A DNA stretch of 64,000 nucleotides. Source: Cymbidium sinense. Lineage: Eukaryota; Streptophyta; Magnoliopsida; Asparagales; Orchidaceae. Both the position numbers and the translations under genes were made by a program. A model generated the notes under the pieces. That model searched no databases. It saw nothing but the letters and a program-made list of their open reading frames with translations, and was not told the DNA's origin. Position 1 is the stretch's first letter. Every line of letters starts with the position of its first letter. The DNA lies in NCBI GenBank assembly GCA_021442155.1, contig CM038215.1:280414413-280478412 (forward strand), written 5' to 3'. This document shows, piece by piece, positions 47,955 to 58,129 of this stretch.

Positions 47955-49420
47955 CATTCAACACATCCAAATGTGTTGGATGAATGTTAAATCTTCCAGC
48001 AAAATCATAACTTTGAAATTCCATTCAACACATGCCACATGTGTTAAGTTGGAATTTTCACTTTCAAATAGCACATGTGAAACCTCTCCCTCAATATACC
48101 CATATTTATTGAATGGAGGTTTCATTTCAATCAAAATCAAAGATAAATTCTCCAAAAGCACATATGAATCCTCTCCATTCAATATACCCACATCTATTGA
48201 ATGGATTTTTTATTTCCAATCAAAATCAAAGATAAACTTTCCAAAAGCACATAAGAATATCTCCATTCAATATACCCAAATTTATTGAATGAAGATTTCA
48301 TTTCTAAATAAAATGACATTATTTTGAAATGCCACTTAACATATTCCATATATGATTAGGTTGGAATTTCCTCTTTCAAAAGCAATAATCACACATGAAA
48401 ATACATCTTTGAAAAATGAAACACAAATGATTTTCATCTTACATACCCAAATTTGTTAAATAGAAATCCCTCTTTTAAAATCAAAAAAATACAAAATTTT
48501 TTAAAATACATTTGGAACTTCATTCAAGCATACCACATTTTCTAAAATGAAGTCTCCATTTTAAAAAACAAAAATTTTCAAAACACATTTGGAACTTCAT
48601 TCTAACATACCCCATTTTCTAAAGTGAATTCTCCCTTTTCAAAACACAAAAAAATTGAAACACATTTTTGGAATTTCATTTAGCATACTTAAATTTGCTA
48701 AGTGAAATCTCCATTTCACAAAATTTCAAGACATCATTTAGCATACTCAAATTTGCTAAGTAAAATCTCCATTTCACAAAATATCAAGATACAATGGAAC
48801 TTCATTTTTTTAACATACCACATTTGCTAAAGTGAAGTCTCCATTTTCAAAACGAAATTCAAAACAAAAGAAACACATTAGGATTTCCTTAGCAAACCCA
48901 AATTTTTTTAGAATCCTATTTTTAAAATCAAATAAAAAAATAAAAAGAAACACATTAGGATTTCCTTAGCATACCCAAATTTGCTAAGGATCCTATTTTC
49001 AAAATCAAAATCTCTAAAAATAAAAGAAACACATTAGATTTGTTAGCATACTCAAATTTGCTAGAGTCCTATTTTCAAAATTTTTTTAAAAATAAAACAC
49101 TTGATTCTTCATTTTAGCATACCTAAATTTGCTAAATGAGGATTCCATTTTCAAAATCACAAATGATTCATAAAATAAGCAAATAAAGAAAAAAGAAATT
49201 GTTTTCAAACACCCCTTACCATACCCAAATTTGCTAAGTAAATTCAAAAATCACAAATCAAAAATAAAATCAATTGACCCTTTACTTTAACAAACCCAAA
49301 TTTGTTAAATAAAGGGTCCTCAGAATCAAAAATCAAAATTCAAATAGAAACCTATGGAAGCATCTCTCCAAAAATATTTGAACCCATTTTTCAACATACC
49401 CAAATTTGTTGAAAGTGAAT
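47955..49420 (+). repeat. tandem hairpin array with constant loop and covarying stems
   Basis: About nineteen units. Each has a roughly 10-nt loop, usually tacccaaatt, flanked by complementary arms. Arms differ between units but stay complementary within a unit. Clear examples: 48027-48034/48038-48045; 48175-48184/48195-48204 (CCATTCAATA / TATTGAATGG); 48264-48272/48283-48291; 48673-48685/48696-48708 (13 pairs, one T-G); 48964-48971/48982-48989 (CCTTAGCA / TGCTAAGG); 49276-49292/49303-49318 (16 pairs with one bulge); 49389-49396/49407-49414 (TTTCAACA / TGTTGAAA). A few units are degraded. It has no coding potential and sits between the LTR/leader and the first ORF region, so the transcript's 5' leader would contain it. 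Confidence 0.85.
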
Positions 49421-49518
49421 TCTACATTAAAAATTCCTCTTTCCAATCAAATCTCAAAATCTCTTCTAAATCCATTTGAGCCGACTTACACTTTCAAGAT
49501 GTTGAGTATGGGTTCAAA
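49377..49518. repeat. outer 11-bp inverted repeat at the end of the hairpin array
   Basis: 49377-49387 (TTTGAACCCAT) pairs perfectly with 49508-49518 (ATGGGTTCAAA) and encloses the last array hairpin. Confidence 0.75.
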
Positions 49519-49619
49519 TTCTAAATTAATTCAAAATCAACAAAATAGAAATCGATTTAAGTTTATTTTCAACATTCTAGACCAAGATTCATCGGTTTAG
49601 TCTCAATTTCAATTGGTTG

Positions 49620-51448
49620 ATTGCATGGCGTATAAGTATGTTTTGATGTTTCCCATGGATGGACATGGCCCAATTCCTCCCACTATAATTATTCCCACCT
49701 CATCCACTTTGGTGAGAGGGGCAGATTACATGTGAGGGAACTCCCCTCATGACTTTTAGCAGGAGCATGGTGACCAGGAAAAAGCCGGTCATCCAGATTA
49801 GCATGCCATCCGACTCAGATATTCCCTCACTAAAGAGGAAGGAAGTGGCAGTTCCCATAGTAGCAGTATCAGTGCCAGTGTTAGTACACCCAGTTGTTCC
49901 CCAAGCTGCCCTAGTTAGGGCTAGCACCCACTCACTAGCACCCTCTAAGGGGAAGGCTCCCTTGAACCCATGGATTGTCTTCCCAGCTTTTGAGGTTGGG
50001 TCTAGCTTTAACTCTGCTCTCCCTACCAAGACCCAAAGAAGAAACAAGAATCTCATGATAAAGTAGTACCACACTCGCACTGCTAAGGAGTTAGAGGCAG
50101 CTACTCAGTCCATTGTAGAGGATTTGCCCATGATGGTTTCCCCTTGTTTAAAACACCATTCCATCCTCTCTTGTGGGTAGAGGATGTCGAGGATTGCTTC
50201 ACCTCCACCGGTGGTTCAGTTCACAGTCAGAGGAGGAGGTCATGCGCCTCATTCAATTTTATCTAGTAGGTGAGAGCGGACAATCAAGTGGGGCTCAATT
50301 TGATTTGAGATCTCATTTCCCACAATGTGTGGCGAGCAGGAGAGGGCTGAGAGGCCCGCACAGTTCCACGTTACTAGCGGGGCACAGGAGGTATAGCGGT
50401 CGGCCTCGCACTTGTGGATTTTTTCGGTGCTACCCGTGCACTATAGATAGTATCTTACTTATGGGACTACACATCTTAGGAGAAGCTATCAGAGAGTCGG
50501 TGTGTCTCCACCACACCTCTCTTCTCTCCGTCCACCATCTCCCTTACACGTCTCAACATCTATTATTCCAGCCAAGGCCATGAAGGTCGGAGAAGAGGAC
50601 CGTTGGTGATCCATTTGAGAGATCTCATCTACTTCTTGGGTGGGGCCGAGCTCTCCTGCTTGACCTTTCATCCTAGTAGTGGTGAAGAAGGAATGGTAAC
50701 CTCGAAGCATGGTAGTCATCCCGTCACCACCACCACCGTAACAGGATAGAGATGGTTATAGCAGTTATCAAAAGAGAGGGTGATAGTTAAGTCACACCTA
50801 TGATGATAGATCCTCCTAGGAGTGCCACTCCATAGATTGATTAGAGAAGCATATTTCTTGAGTATAGCCTCATGTTAACTCTCCAGCAGTAGGGGAGGTC
50901 CGGTGCCTCACAGTACATGATAGTGATCCCACCACCGGTCAGCCTAAATCCTTTGTGCTTGTTCAGATAGACCATTCTCTAGATGATATTGTAGTCAATT
51001 ATCTCATGGAGAAGGAGATTTTAGGATATGACTGGTCTGATGAGGAGAAAGTTTGCTTTTATCCTAATGAGGGAGATCTATTGGAAGATTTAACAGGGGT
51101 TCACATAGTAGATACCGGGGTTCTCTTCTCCGTGAACAACAGACTATGGAAGGTGCTAAGGCCGAGTAAGAGGACATAGCCTACTCAACCCAACACCTCC
51201 TTTAGCAGATAAAGCAGAAAGATGATCAAATAGATAGGATGGGGAAGAAGCTCATGGACTTGTTAGCATAGTCTTAGCACTTTAGAAATAAGCACCACAA
51301 TCCATCCTACTATAGCTAAGACTAGTCAACTAAAGTTGGTGCATGTCTTGGATCCAACCAAGACCTTATCTCCAATAGAACAAGGTAGCACCAGCATGTA
51401 TAGGAAAGTAGTGGATAGTACCTCCATACAAGAAAAGATATCAAGAGC
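49620..51448 (+). pseudogene. decayed N-terminal ORF region of the giant element
   Basis: Composition changes here from AT-rich leader to coding-like sequence. Open fragments are 49749-50066 (basic and proline-rich, with SMPSDSDIPSLKRKEV), 50173-50583 and 50955-51179 (acidic, LDDIVVNYLMEKEILGYDW). No fragment has a domain I recognise. Its place before gag corresponds either to the Gag N-terminus or to the extra ORF1 known from Ogre elements. Stops and frame changes between the fragments show decay. Confidence 0.45.
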
Positions 51449-52080
51449 ATGGTTGAGCAGCATGTGAGAGAAGTGTTGGCTAAAGCCCGAGGAGGATTAT
51501 CAGTTCCAAAGGGTGGACCTTACCTAGAGGAATTTGATGCCATCCAATATCCTAAGGGTTTAGTGTATCCTTCTTTCAAGAGTTTCGATGGCAGTGGGAA
51601 CCCGAGGAAGCACATTGGACATTTGGGCTTGTTTGCGTCGATGGTAGTGACTCTTTCTTCTATCTCTTCAGCTTAGCGGTATAACCTTTGAGTAACTGAA
51701 CTTTCCAATAGTTTAGTGAAGACTTTTGAGTTAGCAACTCTTCATCAAGAGGTTTGCTGGAGCTCAACAAAGGGTGATTGTAGGCTATCTTGTTGTGTCC
51801 CAACAAAACCCCGATGAGTCTCTCATTGATTACATTCTCAGATGGCATAATTTGAGTATGAAATGGGAACCACAGCTGTCTAAATAACATGCCATTGAGA
51901 TTCTTCTTAAGAATATCCATGGCCCGGTCACCTTCATGCTCAAAAGGTTTTACCATCAAAAATTTTGAGAAATTAATCAACAAGGCAAAGCAAGGAGAAA
52001 TAGCTTGACCAATCAACAAAGCGAAGTCACGCTTTTGAGAAGAAGCGGGGTAGTGTGAATAGGAAAGCGATCAGGATAGC
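51449..52080 (+). pseudogene. gag (capsid) domain of the giant element
   Basis: Open start MVEQHVREVLAKARGGLSVP. The gag signature YPSFKSFDGSGNPRKHIGHL lies at 51560-51620 (family F..FDG..DP..H). After a frame change, weak gag text follows: ..TELSNSLVKTFELATLHQEV, then FITR-like and FEYEMG segments to about 51870. Several stops. A proline-rich tail follows (52090-52260). Confidence 0.65.
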
Positions 52081-53518
52081 AGTTTAAGAGTCCTCATGCT
52101 CCATAGCCATCACTTCCACCTCCTCTACCACCATCGAGATAGCCCTATCAGTCACCACATCAGCCTCCATGGCCTACACCACCTCTTCCTTAGCCATATC
52201 ATCAACAACAGCGATACACATAACCCCCGCCAGGTAGCTTTGGTCCACCTACTCTTTTGAATAAACTTAACAAGCCTTATTTATTTAAGAGGGAGATAAT
52301 CGGAAGATCTTTAAGAATCTCTTAAAGAAGCCTAATTTTTTAGCTACAACCTAGAGACCGAGGAAGTGGGCAAAAGCAATGATCCTAACTTTTTCCCTAC
52401 CACCATATGCTAGGTTATTTTTGGAAGATTGCTTCACATTTAAAGACTGGCTTAAACATAGCTTCAAGACCGGTGTTATAGTCATCCCAAAGGAATACCT
52501 TGTGAAACAACCATCCAGTTCCATTAGGGTAATCCTTGGGGATACTTGTGATCCTTCCAAAACCAAAGAAGGTTGGGATATCTCCTTATCCAAAACCCCT
52601 AAGAAAATTATCTCAAAAATCAAAAAACTTTCCTTGTAGGTGCTTGAGCCATCTCAAAACTCCAACATCAAGGAAGGTTTGCAAGTTGCTAGAGCCAACT
52701 CAAGGAAAAGGGGAGCTCAGGAAGCATGTGCCTGAGATAGCCAGTAGTGCAACCACCAAGTCGACCTCAGTCCGTTACAACTACTACATCGACTACCTTT
52801 ACTTGCTAGTTTTTCTTAGTAGACATCTTGTATCGATGGATGAGGGCATCAAATCCCTCACCCTCTTACTTTACTTGATTTATACTATGTACCTCCTATC
52901 AAATCCAAGAAATTAAAGAATAAAGCTAGCTTGAATTATATCAGTGTCACTTCTGATGGGTTGTCTAAATCTATTCATAATGATAACTCTTCAAGTCTAA
53001 ATAACAACTATAATAATTTTGATCTTTCTCTTTCTGATTCAGAGTTGGAATTTCCTTCTCTGAATACTACAAGTTCACCTCTTGAGATAGACTTGGAATC
53101 ATCCAATTCTGAGGGGCCCATAGAGAAGCTGTAGGTGAGCTAACATGCAGTAGAATCTTCCATTACCACGCCATAAGAGATCACCAAGTCAACCTCCTTG
53201 GTAGGTTTTACCTCCTAGGCACCTCAAGATATAGGGAAATAAATCATTGGTTTAGAGGATCAGCCCCTCCACGATGCTCCACCCTTGATATGCTTGTGAG
53301 GACAAGCCCAAGGTGGACTACAATGTCCTCTCTTAGAAAGTTTCATCTAAGCATATATGATGCCCTTATCTTATAAGAGAGATAAGGGAATCACTAATTA
53401 AGGCTCTCCTTGATCCAGAGATATGCTTAGCTCAGCTGACCGCTATTCGTGAGGAGGCACATTATTCCAGAGAAGCTCAGGGAATCACTTTCACAAATGA
53501 AGACCTACTTTTGGGGAC
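52081..53518 (+). pseudogene. gag C-terminus to protease linker, decayed
   Basis: Proline- and tyrosine-rich words at 52090-52250, then an open fragment at 52379-52639 (KDWLKHSFKTGVIVIPKEYL) and an acidic Ser/Asn-rich fragment at 52931-53134. This fits the variable linker of an Ogre-like polyprotein. No zinc knuckle is visible. Confidence 0.45.
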
Positions 53519-53830
53519 ATGGAGCACAACCGTCCCCTCTACATTACCGTTGACATGAGCAGATTCAGACTTGCCAATGTTCTAGTCGATCTAGATGCAT
53601 CGATAAATATTATGAGTCTAAAGACCCTTACCTATTTGAGGATCGACATCTCCACACTCCGAGGAGATCATATGATGTTGAGAGGATTCAATGAACAAGG
53701 CAAATGGGCTTTAGGTTTCATAGTGTTACATTTGGAGGTAAGTGATTGGAAGACTAAAGCTAAGTTTTATATTATTGATTCAAATACTTCATTCATCACT
53801 TTTCTCGATAGGCCTTAGATACATCAGAAC
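53519..53830 (+). pseudogene. retroviral-type aspartic protease
   Basis: Open for 99 codons. The active-site region reads NVLVDLDASINIMSLKTLTY; the family motif is D-[S/T/L]-G-[A/S], and here a DA replaces the expected GA, so the glycine is lost. Flap and C-terminal parts follow (LRGFNEQGKWALGFIVLHLE, then FYIIDSNTSFITFLDRP). The next codon is a stop where W would be expected. The enzyme would cut the polyprotein; this copy cannot be active with the changed motif. Confidence 0.75.
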
Positions 53831-54299
53831 AAGATGATTCCATCCTTCCATCATCAGTGAATTAAGTTCAGGAAGGATGAGATTGAGTAGTGTGTCAAAG
53901 GAGATGAAAAGACATTTTCAATTAGAGATATTGAGATATATGAGGATGCGACCTACTATCTTTCTCAAAACACCCATTCTCGTGAACTTGGACAAAATTC
54001 AAATTCAAGAGAAAAAATGAAAAAAATGAAAGAAAGTGAACAAGAAAAAGAAATTGAAGAAGAAATAGAGCCGCATATCACATTCCACACATAGTTCATT
54101 CCATCATATGGACATGTGGGTAGGATGACTTGACCTAGGTAGAAATAGAGGTAGTTAGGTGGAAGACCCCACAGTTGGTCATCAATAGGGGTTATGTTCC
54201 ATTCATGTACCCTACTATTCACATAGACTTGGAATCCGCTTCGGAGGATGAGTCTAATGTGATTAGCATATCAACCCCTCTCGGTGAGTTTCATTAGAG

Positions 54300-54995
54300 G
54301 TGACTTTCTGGATGAAGGCAGACCAGCTAACCTCACTTTCATCTCAAAAAGTTAAAGGTTTAGTAGTTAAAGAAGCCCCTCAGTCTTCCAAGGATGTCAA
54401 ATCAAAGAGATTCTTTTTGGGATCATCATCCTCAAGTCCTAAAGTTGATGTAGAACTTGAGGATGATTCATATAAAGAATTAATGGAATTATCTTTTGAT
54501 TTGTACTCTCCTTGTGCTATTAATCTTGCAAAGAAGGGTTTGATTCCTTATTCATGGTCTAAGCACAGGTCAGAGTACTTCAAAAAGTTATGGAACAACA
54601 TAGGCAGGGATGCACGATCAAGATCAGGACTAGGATTTGGTACAGTGGGTCCAATCGATGATGATGATTATTGCTTAGTTATCACTAACCATCTAGAGTC
54701 TGATAGGTTCTTTTCACACCAAACCAACTCTTATGATGATTTGTGTTTAGAAACTTCAGATGATCCAGATGATCTCCAAATCAAAGATGCATTGCCAAAA
54801 TTTGAAAAGGAGATCCATTCAATAATTTACAAGCTTAAAGAAATCAACCTCAGAATGAAAGAAAATCCACACCTGACATACATAAATTTATTGCTGAAAG
54901 AAGAAGAAACTAATGACTTAGTTAGGCTATTGACTGAGTTTAAGACTGCTTTGCATGGATTAATGAAGAAATGCCCGGATTATCTCCTGACATAG
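54300..54995 (+). pseudogene. protease-RT linker of the giant element
   Basis: A 231-codon open stretch, the longest coding segment left. It has a charged Ser-rich part, LMELSFDLYSPCAINLAKKG, a Gly-rich SRSGLGFGTVGPIDDDDY piece reminiscent of a short G-patch, an acidic segment, and ends in LTEFKTALHGLMKKCPDYL, the usual lead-in to RT (family ..L.E..D.FAW..EDMPGL). It bridges protease and RT; no separate function is claimed. Confidence 0.6.
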
Positions 54996-55009
54996 CAGTC
55001 CACAAACAA

Positions 55010-55760
55010 GTAATAGATCCTAGTGATAACCCTATCAAGAAAGCTCGTAGACGCATGCAATTAAAAATCGAACAACAGGTCATTTATGAAGTCAAGCAAC
55101 TGATCAATGCTGGTTTCATCAGGGAAGAAGAATTTTCTACCTAGTTAGCTAGTGTTGTCCTAGTTAAGAAGAATAATGGCCAAATTCACATATGTGTCAA
55201 TTTCAGGGACTTAAACAAGGCATGTCCTAAGGATGAGTTTCCTCTTCCTATACCAAAATTAATTGTGGACATTGCCTCATCTCATGCAATTTTCTCCTTT
55301 ATGGATGGGTTATTTGGTTACAACCAAATCAAGTTGGCCCCCAAGGATGAATGACATACTACTTTTCAACCCAACCATAATCTATTATTATGAGGTCATG
55401 CCTTTCGGCCTTAAAAATATTAGTGCTACATACCAACGGTCCATGACTCAGATCTTTAATGAACTCATCCATCATTAGGTTGAGTGCTACATTGATGATC
55501 TAGTAGTCAAGAGAAAAGAAAAGGAAGACCACCTCTTTGACTTGAGAGTAGTTTTCGAACGGTTAAGATAATATAACCTCAAGATGAATCCCCTGAAGTG
55601 TGCATTTGGAGTAGCTTTAGGGAAATTCCTTGGGTTTGTTGACCGACATCGGGGAATAGAAATAGATCCTAAAAAGATCAAAGCTATCTTAGAAATGCCA
55701 CCTTCTAAAAGTTTAACTCAACTCAAATATTTTCAAGGAGGTTGGTGTATCTGAGATGAT
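55010..55760 (+). pseudogene. reverse transcriptase of the giant element
   Basis: Reads QLINAGFIREEEFST, VVLVKKNNGQIHICVNFRDL, NKACPKDEFPLPIP, FMDGLFGYNQIKLAPKDE, then, after frame changes, the catalytic motif YIDDLVVK at about 55488, MNPLKCAFGVALGKFLGFV and HRGIEIDPKKIKAILEMPP. The catalytic Asp pair is intact, but stops (for example TAG near 55143 in place of Gln, TAG before the catalytic motif) and frameshifts disable it. Confidence 0.85.
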
Positions 55761-55869
55761 TTATCTCCAACCTATCGGGAAGATGCAAGCTATTCTCAGC
55801 ACTTGTCAAAAAGGATGTCAAGTTCAAGTGGGATGATAAGTGCTAGCATATTTTCGAAGATATCAAGCA

Positions 55870-56340
55870 TTATTTGGTGAAGAAGCTAGTTTTAGTAGCC
55901 CCTATCCCAGGCAGACCACTCATCCTCTACACTTATGCATTGGACAACTCTCTCAGTGCTTTGTTGGCCTAAGCCAATGACGAAGGGAAAGATAGTGCTC
56001 TCTACGACCTTAGTTATTGTCTGATTCCTACTGAAGTGAACTACCCACCTAGCGAGAAACATTGGCTAGCTTTGATCTTTGCATCTCAAAAGCTACGGCA
56101 CTATATGCTTTCTCATAAGGTGAACTTGATTTCAAGAACCAATCCACTATAGTATCTCATAACACGGATGACACTATCCGGATGTTTGGCACGTTGGTCC
56201 ATGATTCTCTCATAATTCAATATCACATTTTTACCCCTCTGTGCGATAAAAGGTCAAGCACTAGCGAACTTCTTAGCAGCATACCCACTTCCCGCTGATT
56301 CCCCGCTTAGTGATGATCTCCTTGATGAATAAATCATGAA
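55870..56340 (+). pseudogene. first RNase H (Gypsy type) of the giant element
   Basis: Reads APIPGRPLILYTYALDNSLS, a stop for Gln, then CLIPTEVNYPPSEKHWLALI and FASQKLRHYMLSHKVNLISR, the normal Gypsy RNase H. It ends QALANFLAAYPLPADSPLSD, the linker typical of Tat elements. Confidence 0.8.
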
Positions 56341-56365
56341 CTTAAGGGAGGTTGACAACCATTAA

Positions 56366-56823
56366 TGGGGAATGTATTTTGATGGTGCTTCTTTCATAAA
56401 GGAGAAGCACCACAATCTACTCTTCTAGGAAAGGCAGGGCCAGGAATAGTTCTCTTAACTCTAGATCATAATGTTATGAGATTCTAATACTATCTCTCTA
56501 ATCCATGCATAAATAACAAAGTCAAGTATGTGGCTATAATTTCTTGTCTAGAGTTAGCCATTATAGTGTGTGTCAAGAGCATCAATATCTTTGGGGATTC
56601 TTAGTTGGTCATCAACCAGAGTGCTGGGTCCTACAAGGTTCTCAAACCTAAGCTTCACCATTACCATGAGTATACTATGAAGTTGTTGACCCAAATCCCT
56701 GAAGTCACCATCTACAAGGTTCCCCAAGCAGAGAACATAGTACCAGATGCTCTGGCCAAACTTACCAAAGAATTGGCATGCCCAGAAGATGAGTCCATTC
56801 CAATAAGGGTCCAAAATAAATAA
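56366..56823 (+). pseudogene. second RNase H (archaeal type)
   Basis: Starts WGMYFDGASF (first catalytic Asp) and continues with LELAI and SINIFGDS.LVINQSAGSY, with a TAG for Gln. It ends HHYHEYTMKLLTQIPEVTIY and ENIVPDALAKLTKELA. The D..ELAI..GDS..V.NQ pattern is that of the second RNase H that defines the Tat lineage. Confidence 0.8.
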
Positions 56824-56989
56824 GTCATTTCCCTTATTAATGCTGAACTCATCGAGAGACTTTCTCTTGAATGGGAGGTTGTTGTTGCCTATAAGGACAT
56901 TGAGCTGAATTGGAGGCAACCATTCATAGACTATTTGAACAAACTACCTCAAGAAAAGTCACAAGCCCATCGGGAAATAGAGCTCTCTC

Positions 56990-58084
56990 TATGCTCTTGT
57001 TGATGGAACCTCTGATCTTTGATCAAATGTGGTTACAGCTCATAGATTATCATGAGTACATTTAGGTCTTTGAGTGCATCAATCGCGAAGATGAAGAAGA
57101 TCAGACTAGGATACTATGCGCCTTGATGATTATACATGGATGTAGCTAGGAGATGCCATCGTGTCGGTACGATGTGGTCTTATCACCCAACATTCTACAC
57201 CTACATTGGCTTCATGGCCATTGAGTGTTGGGGTGTAACATTGTGGGTCCTATCGATCCTCCTTCTTCCAAGGGTCATCAATTCATCTTAGCTACCACCG
57301 ACTACTTTTGAAGTCGGGTAGAGGCAATCCCACTTAGAGAGGTCACAACTCAGCATGTGCTTCAAGTTTTTAGGAACCATATCGTATATAGGTTGGGTTC
57401 CTCGACAAATTATATCCAATAATGGTACTGCATTTAAAAACACCAAGATCAATAGCTTCACTAGAAGACATGGTATAGATTGGAGATACTCTACCATCTA
57501 CTACCCCAGAGCAAATGGCTTAGCAGAAGCATTCAATAAAACTCTTTCCAAATACTTAAAAAGATACTGGATGACAACAAGCGGTAGTAGAATGAGCAGT
57601 TGGTTGAAGCCTGTGGGCCTACTGCACCACATACTGAACTCCAACTTAATCTACCCCATTTTCCTTACTATATGGGTCTAAAGTTGTTATACCTTTAAAA
57701 GTTCAACTCCCATCACTGAGGATGGCATTGGGTAACAAGATCACTATAGAGCAGATTGCAAAGTTATGGTTAGAAGAGCTCAAAGGTTTGGAGGAGAGTA
57801 GCCTACGGGCGTGCCAGAATCTTGAGTTGTACAAGGCCAAAATGATTCAACCTCACAACAAGCTTGTCCACCCTAGGTCTTTCCAAATAGAAGAACTTGT
57901 GTTAGACCTAAAGAGACCAAATATTGCCCGTCAAAAGATGGGAGGCAAGTTTGAACTCACTTGGGAAGGCCCCAATGTCATAGAGAAGGCTTACCAAGGA
58001 GGATCTTATCAGCTCATTGATTATAAAGGGGAACACCCGATGCTTCTAATTAATGGACACTATTTAAAGAAATATTACCCATAA
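56990..58084 (+). pseudogene. integrase of the giant element
   Basis: N-terminal finger region degraded (CHR.. near 57165). Core: WGVNIVGPIDPPSSKGHQF, ATTDYF, VEAIPLREVTTQHVLQVF at 57220-57370, then a frame change and GWVPRQIISNNGTAFKNTK, IDWRYSTIYYPRANGLAEAF. The third catalytic Glu sits in the AEAFNK block. The C-terminal part is open for 120 codons (57722-58084) and ends FELTWEGPNVIEKAYQGGSY then HYLKKYYP and stop, the natural end of the polyprotein. Confidence 0.85.
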
Positions 58085-58129
58085 AACTTGTTTGAAAATA
58101 ATTATCAATAAAAGAACAAAAATTTGATT

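Noticed and set aside
47955..49420. CRISPR-like array
   Set aside because: Units vary in length, arms vary together and the constant part is a hairpin loop, not a repeat with unique spacers. The window is plant nuclear DNA.
50173..50583. 136-codon plus-strand open frame as an independent gene
   Set aside because: It lies inside the giant element between its gag-side fragments, has no domain, and is best explained as part of the decayed N-terminal ORF region.
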